Source: JAAYCI01 sp031548875 (GTDB lineage Bacteria; Bacillota; Clostridia; Oscillospirales; Ruminococcaceae). From it: a stretch of DNA of 25,850 nt. Location of the stretch: contig JAVBQQ010000030.1 in assembly GCA_031548875.1 (NCBI GenBank), forward strand, positions 1 to 25,850, in the 5' to 3' direction. Positions within the stretch are counted from its first letter, which is position 1. Each line of letters begins with the position of its first letter. Below are positions 22,875-25,850 of the stretch, in pieces. The translations under genes and the position numbers were made by a program. The notes beneath the pieces were generated by a model. That model did not search any database and had not been told where the DNA came from. It was given only the letters and a program-made list of their open reading frames with translations.

Positions 22875-23177
22875 GCTGAATCCTCCAACCATCTGCTTGT
22901 TTACCACAAAACCAAAGCGTTTTGAACGGGCATCTATGTGTTTCACTATACAATAACTTCCTGTACTTTGCAAAATCTTGAAAAACAACAACGTATGAAC
23001 GGATATTTGGGAATGTCCTGCTGCCAACAAAAGTGGATTGTGCCAAAACGGAATGAGTAGTTTCCAAATCGTGTACACGGACAAGGTGGTTCCCATGCTA
23101 CATTGGCGGTAAAGAACAAAGTCACATCATAGCGGCTTGTGTCAAAAAAGGAAAAGAAAGGGAGTGGAGGAGAACAG
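22875..23177. promoter_or_regulatory. Divergent control region between the LysR gene and the oxidase module
   Basis: 303 bases without a gene. It holds the LysR promoter and, 99 bases before the plus-strand start codon, a perfect ten-base palindrome CGTGTACACG (23070-23079) that may be an operator. I could not find a convincing plus-strand promoter by eye; TACATT at 23099-23104 is a possible -10 without a good -35, as expected for an activator-dependent promoter. Confidence 0.5.
22945..22973 (-). promoter_or_regulatory. Promoter of the second LysR gene
   Basis: On the minus strand TTGCAA (22968-22973), 17 bases, TATAGT (22945-22950), about 71 bases before the start codon. Confidence 0.65.
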
Positions 23178-23669
23178 ATGGTAAAGCTGGATTCAGGCGA
23201 TGTGTTCCGCGTGGCTAGAAACGCGCAGGAAGCCGGGCTGCTGGAGCCGCTGCCGAGCCTAAGTGGCCGCATCACACCGGGAGAGCGGTTCTTTGAATCG
23301 GTTCAGCAGTGGGTCCTCGAAGAGGTGGACCTCGAAAAGCTGGATGAGGTGCTGTACAACCTCGCGCCGGCAATCGAATATATGGCGAACGAAGCCCACT
23401 GGGAGCCGGCGGAATTCACGGCCGAAGAGATGTTTCGCGCGGTGCGCAACCTGCAGCGGATGGGCGTCTTCGAAGTATGGAGGACGAAGACGGGCCTGCC
23501 GGGCAGCGGCGACCGCTATTTTGAGCACTACCAGGCCATCCTCGTGGAGAAGATCGGCGTCGAGACGCTGGACAGCCTGCTGTACACACTGGGGCAGTGC
23601 ATCCGGTTCCTCGCATCGGAGGCGGCGATGGTGAACGTAAACCGTACGGAAGGGAGAACCTGTGCATGA
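23178..23669 (+). CDS. Small internally duplicated helical protein coupled to the FAD oxidase
   Basis: I do not recognise the family. The 163 residues consist of two copies of a 66-residue unit, about 8-73 and 84-149. They align without gaps, with about 24 identical positions by eye: F-R-x-x-R-N, Q, G, G-x-R-x-F-E, L-D-x-x-L-Y-x-L and A-x-E-A at the end. Each unit looks like three or four helices. There is no signal, membrane segment or cofactor motif; there are only two cysteines. ATG 23178 has GGAGG at 23166-23170. Its stop codon overlaps the oxidase start (ATGA, 23666-23669), so the proteins are made in step and probably form a complex. It may be a small structural or adaptor subunit of the oxidase; that is inference. 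Confidence 0.82.
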   Translation: MVKLDSGDVFRVARNAQEAGLLEPLPSLSGRITPGERFFESVQQWVLEEVDLEKLDEVLYNLAPAIEYMANEAHWEPAEFTAEEMFRAVRNLQRMGVFEVWRTKTGLPGSGDRYFEHYQAILVEKIGVETLDSLLYTLGQCIRFLASEAAMVNVNRTEGRTCA

Positions 23670-25138
23670 GCAATGTGACGAACTACCTGAAAGTGCTGTC
23701 GGCCATGGAAAAGCCGCCCGAGGTGGCGGCAGACAAGGCCGCCTGTGAGGCATATATTGCCGAAAACCACAGCCGGGTGCCGGCGAGCAAACCGCAGGCG
23801 ATACTGTACCCCACCTGTTCCGAGCAGGTGCAAAAGATCGTGGAGCTCGCCAACGAGCACAAGATCTGCCTCGTGGTGCGCTCGAGCGGCGGCAATGCGA
23901 CGATGAACGGCTCCTCGCTGCCCACCAAGGGAACCGACTGCGTGGCCGTCAACCTCTCGAAGATGAACAAAGTGATGCACATCGACGAGAAGAACAACAT
24001 GGCCATCGTCGAGGCCGGCGTCACCTACGGGCAGTTGAACGACGCGCTGAAGCCGTACGGCCTCTATGTGGAACACCCGCTGGCCCCCCGGGCCGAGAAG
24101 AGCGTGGTGGCCAGCCTGCTCGACCGCGACCCGGTGCTGACGCCCAAGCACCTGTGGGACGTGCCCGACCCCCTCTGCTGTGTGGAGATGGTGATGGGCA
24201 ACGGGACGCTCTTCCGCTCCGGCTCGGCCGCGGGCCCCGGCACGCTCGAAGAGATGATCGAGTCCGGCTGCGGCATCAACCAGGCCCAAGGCCCCGTCTG
24301 GCTCGACCTCGGGCGGGTCATCACCGGCTCGCAGGGCACGCTAGCCATCGTCAACTGGGCATCCATCAAAGTCCGGCCGATCGGCAGTGTCTGCTCGCCG
24401 GCCGTCGTGCAGTCGGATGACATCGGTACCCTCACCGAGTTCGCCTCCATGGCCATCCGCCAGCGGCTGGGCGAAGAGGTGGTGCTGCTCAACCGAAAGG
24501 GCCTGGCGCAACTACTGAATGTAAAGGATGCGGCAGTGAGCAAGATGCCCAAGTGGACGATGCTGTCCACCGTGCGGGGCTTCCGCTTCTTTCCCGAGCG
24601 GTACCGGGACAACCAGCTGGCGGATTTGGTTGACATCGCCAAAAGTTATGGATTGACTGTGCAGAAGGAGCTTGCGGGCATCCCGAGCGACAAAGTGTTC
24701 AAGGCTTTGCAGGAGACGTCCCCCAAGGGCGAGAACTGGCGACAAAGGTCCGGTAAAGACATCTTCGACCTGTTTGTGCTCAATACGATGGACAAGATCG
24801 GCACCTTCACGGCGCTGGCCGAGGCGGCGGTGACCAAGTGCGGGCGGAACAGCGATGACCTCTGCGTCTATGCCCAGCCCTCCCAGATGGGCCGCAACTG
24901 CCACATCGAATTCCTCATCCCGGCCGACGCCAGGACGGCGGACAAGCTGGAGGACATGCTAGGCCACGCCCTGCTGGACAACAAGGCCTTCTTCTCGCGG
25001 CCGTACGGCAAGCTGACCGAGGCCGTTTATGACAGGTTCACCGACCAGACGGCGTTCATGCCCTATATCAAACAGTTCTTCGACGGGAACAAGATCATGG
25101 CGCCGGGCAAACTTGTATATGATGGCGGTGTGAGTTGA
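23666..25138 (+). CDS. FAD-binding oxidoreductase, GlcD/vanillyl-alcohol-oxidase family
   Basis: The 490-residue product has the PCMH-type FAD domain: PTCSEQVQKIVELANEH (49-65), the diphosphate loop VRSSGGNATMNG (71-82), VEAGVTYGQL (115-124) and GSQGTLAIV (221-229). The C-terminal substrate cap ends in the typical NKIMAPGKLVYDGG. Family members oxidise 2-hydroxy acids or 4-alkylphenols and hand electrons to partner proteins. Here the partner is probably the Fe-S protein encoded next, which suggests electron flow to an Fe-S carrier rather than oxygen. Translation is coupled to the upstream small protein, with AGGGAG at 23651-23656 as ribosome site. Whether the substrate is a hydroxy acid or a phenol cannot be read from the sequence. 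The stop codon lies inside a stem-loop (25131-25157). Confidence 0.93.
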   Translation: MSNVTNYLKVLSAMEKPPEVAADKAACEAYIAENHSRVPASKPQAILYPTCSEQVQKIVELANEHKICLVVRSSGGNATMNGSSLPTKGTDCVAVNLSKMNKVMHIDEKNNMAIVEAGVTYGQLNDALKPYGLYVEHPLAPRAEKSVVASLLDRDPVLTPKHLWDVPDPLCCVEMVMGNGTLFRSGSAAGPGTLEEMIESGCGINQAQGPVWLDLGRVITGSQGTLAIVNWASIKVRPIGSVCSPAVVQSDDIGTLTEFASMAIRQRLGEEVVLLNRKGLAQLLNVKDAAVSKMPKWTMLSTVRGFRFFPERYRDNQLADLVDIAKSYGLTVQKELAGIPSDKVFKALQETSPKGENWRQRSGKDIFDLFVLNTMDKIGTFTALAEAAVTKCGRNSDDLCVYAQPSQMGRNCHIEFLIPADARTADKLEDMLGHALLDNKAFFSRPYGKLTEAVYDRFTDQTAFMPYIKQFFDGNKIMAPGKLVYDGGVS

Positions 25139-25222
25139 AAGCTGCGCTTTCAACTCAGGGTTTTGTGCTTTTCAGCCGAAAAGGATGGCTGAAATATTTT
25201 CGCTGAAATAGCTGGGCGAAAA
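25131..25222 (+). other. Three consecutive hairpins in the oxidase/Fe-S intercistronic region
   Basis: First stem 25131-25142/25146-25157 (12 perfect pairs, loop TGC) contains the oxidase stop codon and is followed by GGGTTTT. Second stem is 25170-25177/25187-25194 (TTTCAGCC/GGCTGAAA). Third is 25197-25203/25216-25222 (TTTTCGC/GCGAAAA). The first could be a leaky terminator; the others may stabilise or process the mRNA. Confidence 0.6.
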
Positions 25223-25283
25223 CACCGCACAATTCCCCACGCGGCTCAAGGCTTGTACCACAACGAAAGGAATGATAGCCACT

Positions 25284-25850
25284 ATGGCACTCATAGATTA
25301 CAAACTGGACCAGGGCTACTGCAACCGCTGCTCCAACTGCAAGTGGATCCCCTCCTACCGGGCGAAGAAGACCGAGACGATGTACCTCTGCCCGTCCATC
25401 ACCCGGTACAACTTCAACGCATACTCGGGCTGCGGAAAGCTCGAGGTGGGCTACTCCATCAACGACGGCCACAGCGAGGTGTGCGCCTCCACCCAGAACA
25501 TTGCCTACAAGTGCACACTGTGCGGCGCCTGCGACTACACCTGCAAGGTGTTCCGCAAGGATATCGACGTGGCCGAGAACATCGAGGAGCTGCGCAAGGC
25601 CTGCGTGCAGGCGGGTTTCGTCTATCCCGAGCACAAGGCCATCATCGACTCGCTGGCCAAGAACGGCAACCAGCTGGGCCGCCCGGCCACCGACCGCATC
25701 GATTGGAGCAAAGAGCTCGACATTAAGAAGACGACCAACGGCGACAAGGGCGAGCTCTACTTCCACGTGGGGGACCTGAACGCCTACGACAAGACGCTGG
25801 CTAATCGCACGGCTGGGGTGGCGAAGCTGCTGCTCTCGAAGCACCTAGAC
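25284..25850 (+). CDS. Fe-S-binding oxidoreductase subunit, 3' truncated by the window end
   Basis: The first 189 codons are in the window with no stop. A cysteine set Cys77/80/83/87 (CTLCGACDYTC) is a classic 4Fe-4S site. A second set near the N-terminus, Cys13/16/19 (YCNRCSNCKW) with Cys36-Pro and Cys50, looks like another cluster of unusual spacing. This resembles the Fe-S subunits (GlcF/heterodisulfide-reductase-like) that pair with GlcD-type flavoproteins; the rest, possibly CCG domains, is beyond the window. I chose ATG 25284 (MALIDYKLDQ). The in-frame ATG at 25272 is only a base or two from AAAGGA, while 25284 is about 12 away, so the start is not certain. The gene follows the FAD oxidase by 145 bases of structured RNA. 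Confidence 0.85.
   Translation, partial: MALIDYKLDQGYCNRCSNCKWIPSYRAKKTETMYLCPSITRYNFNAYSGCGKLEVGYSINDGHSEVCASTQNIAYKCTLCGACDYTCKVFRKDIDVAENIEELRKACVQAGFVYPEHKAIIDSLAKNGNQLGRPATDRIDWSKELDIKKTTNGDKGELYFHVGDLNAYDKTLANRTAGVAKLLLSKHLD

Noticed and set aside
25253..25726. 157-codon plus-strand frame at the right end
   Set aside because: The frame starting at 25284 has clear Fe-S cysteine motifs and runs off the window; the other is its shadow.

Overview
The window looks like chromosome from a high-GC (roughly 60%) anaerobic Firmicute, most probably a Flavonifractor-like gut clostridium. This rests on AAGGAGG-type ribosome sites, many strong U-tailed intrinsic terminators, sigma-A promoters with 17-base spacers, a single-chain pyruvate carboxylase, many Fe-S and flavin redox enzymes, and a recognisable bacterial chalcone isomerase. 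The genus is inference. There are no rRNA or tRNA genes, CRISPR arrays, insertion sequences or phage genes that I can see.

Layout. 1-2006: the end of a secreted subtilisin-like protease carrying seven Ig-like (BIG2) domains. 2094-3508: a promoter and three small unrecognised genes (two membrane proteins, one cytosolic). 3660-7223: pyruvate carboxylase with its own promoter and a bidirectional terminator. 7383-10361 (minus strand): an OFA-type MFS transporter, a VOC/glyoxalase-fold protein and a LysR regulator. 10570-13932 (plus strand, divergent from the LysR gene): a three-gene operon of a LVIVD-repeat beta-propeller, chalcone isomerase, and an iron-sulfur/flavodoxin-type reductase with a C-terminal zinc ribbon. 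I read this as a flavonoid-degradation operon. 14167-17534: an AT-rich control region, then a sugar-phosphate cyclase of the 2-deoxy-scyllo-inosose synthase type, overlapping by 4 bases with a TIM-barrel isomerase/epimerase, then a zinc alcohol dehydrogenase. 17648-19613 (minus): a Gfo/Idh/MocA dehydrogenase and a ferredoxin-nitroreductase fusion. 19681-21179: a DUF1847 cysteine-rich protein and a one-cysteine glutathione peroxidase, each with a terminator. 21372-22874 (minus): an NTF2-like protein and a second LysR regulator. 23178-25850 (plus): a small internally duplicated protein coupled to an FAD oxidase of the GlcD/VAO family, followed by a truncated Fe-S protein that runs off the window.

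How the parts fit. The strongest inference is the flavonoid operon. A flavin reductase would saturate flavones or flavonols, chalcone isomerase would interconvert flavanone and chalcone (or contract flavanonols), and the beta-propeller is an unassigned partner. The LysR, VOC and MFS genes next door are candidates for regulation, a side step and transport. The second notable system is the carbocycle cassette. A DOI-synthase-like enzyme with no aminotransferase or glycosyltransferase nearby, but with an isomerase and a polyol dehydrogenase, suggests an undescribed cyclitol pathway in a gut anaerobe. The third is an electron-transfer oxidase module (duplicated helical protein, FAD subunit, Fe-S subunit) with a divergent LysR gene and an intercistronic region folded into three consecutive hairpins.
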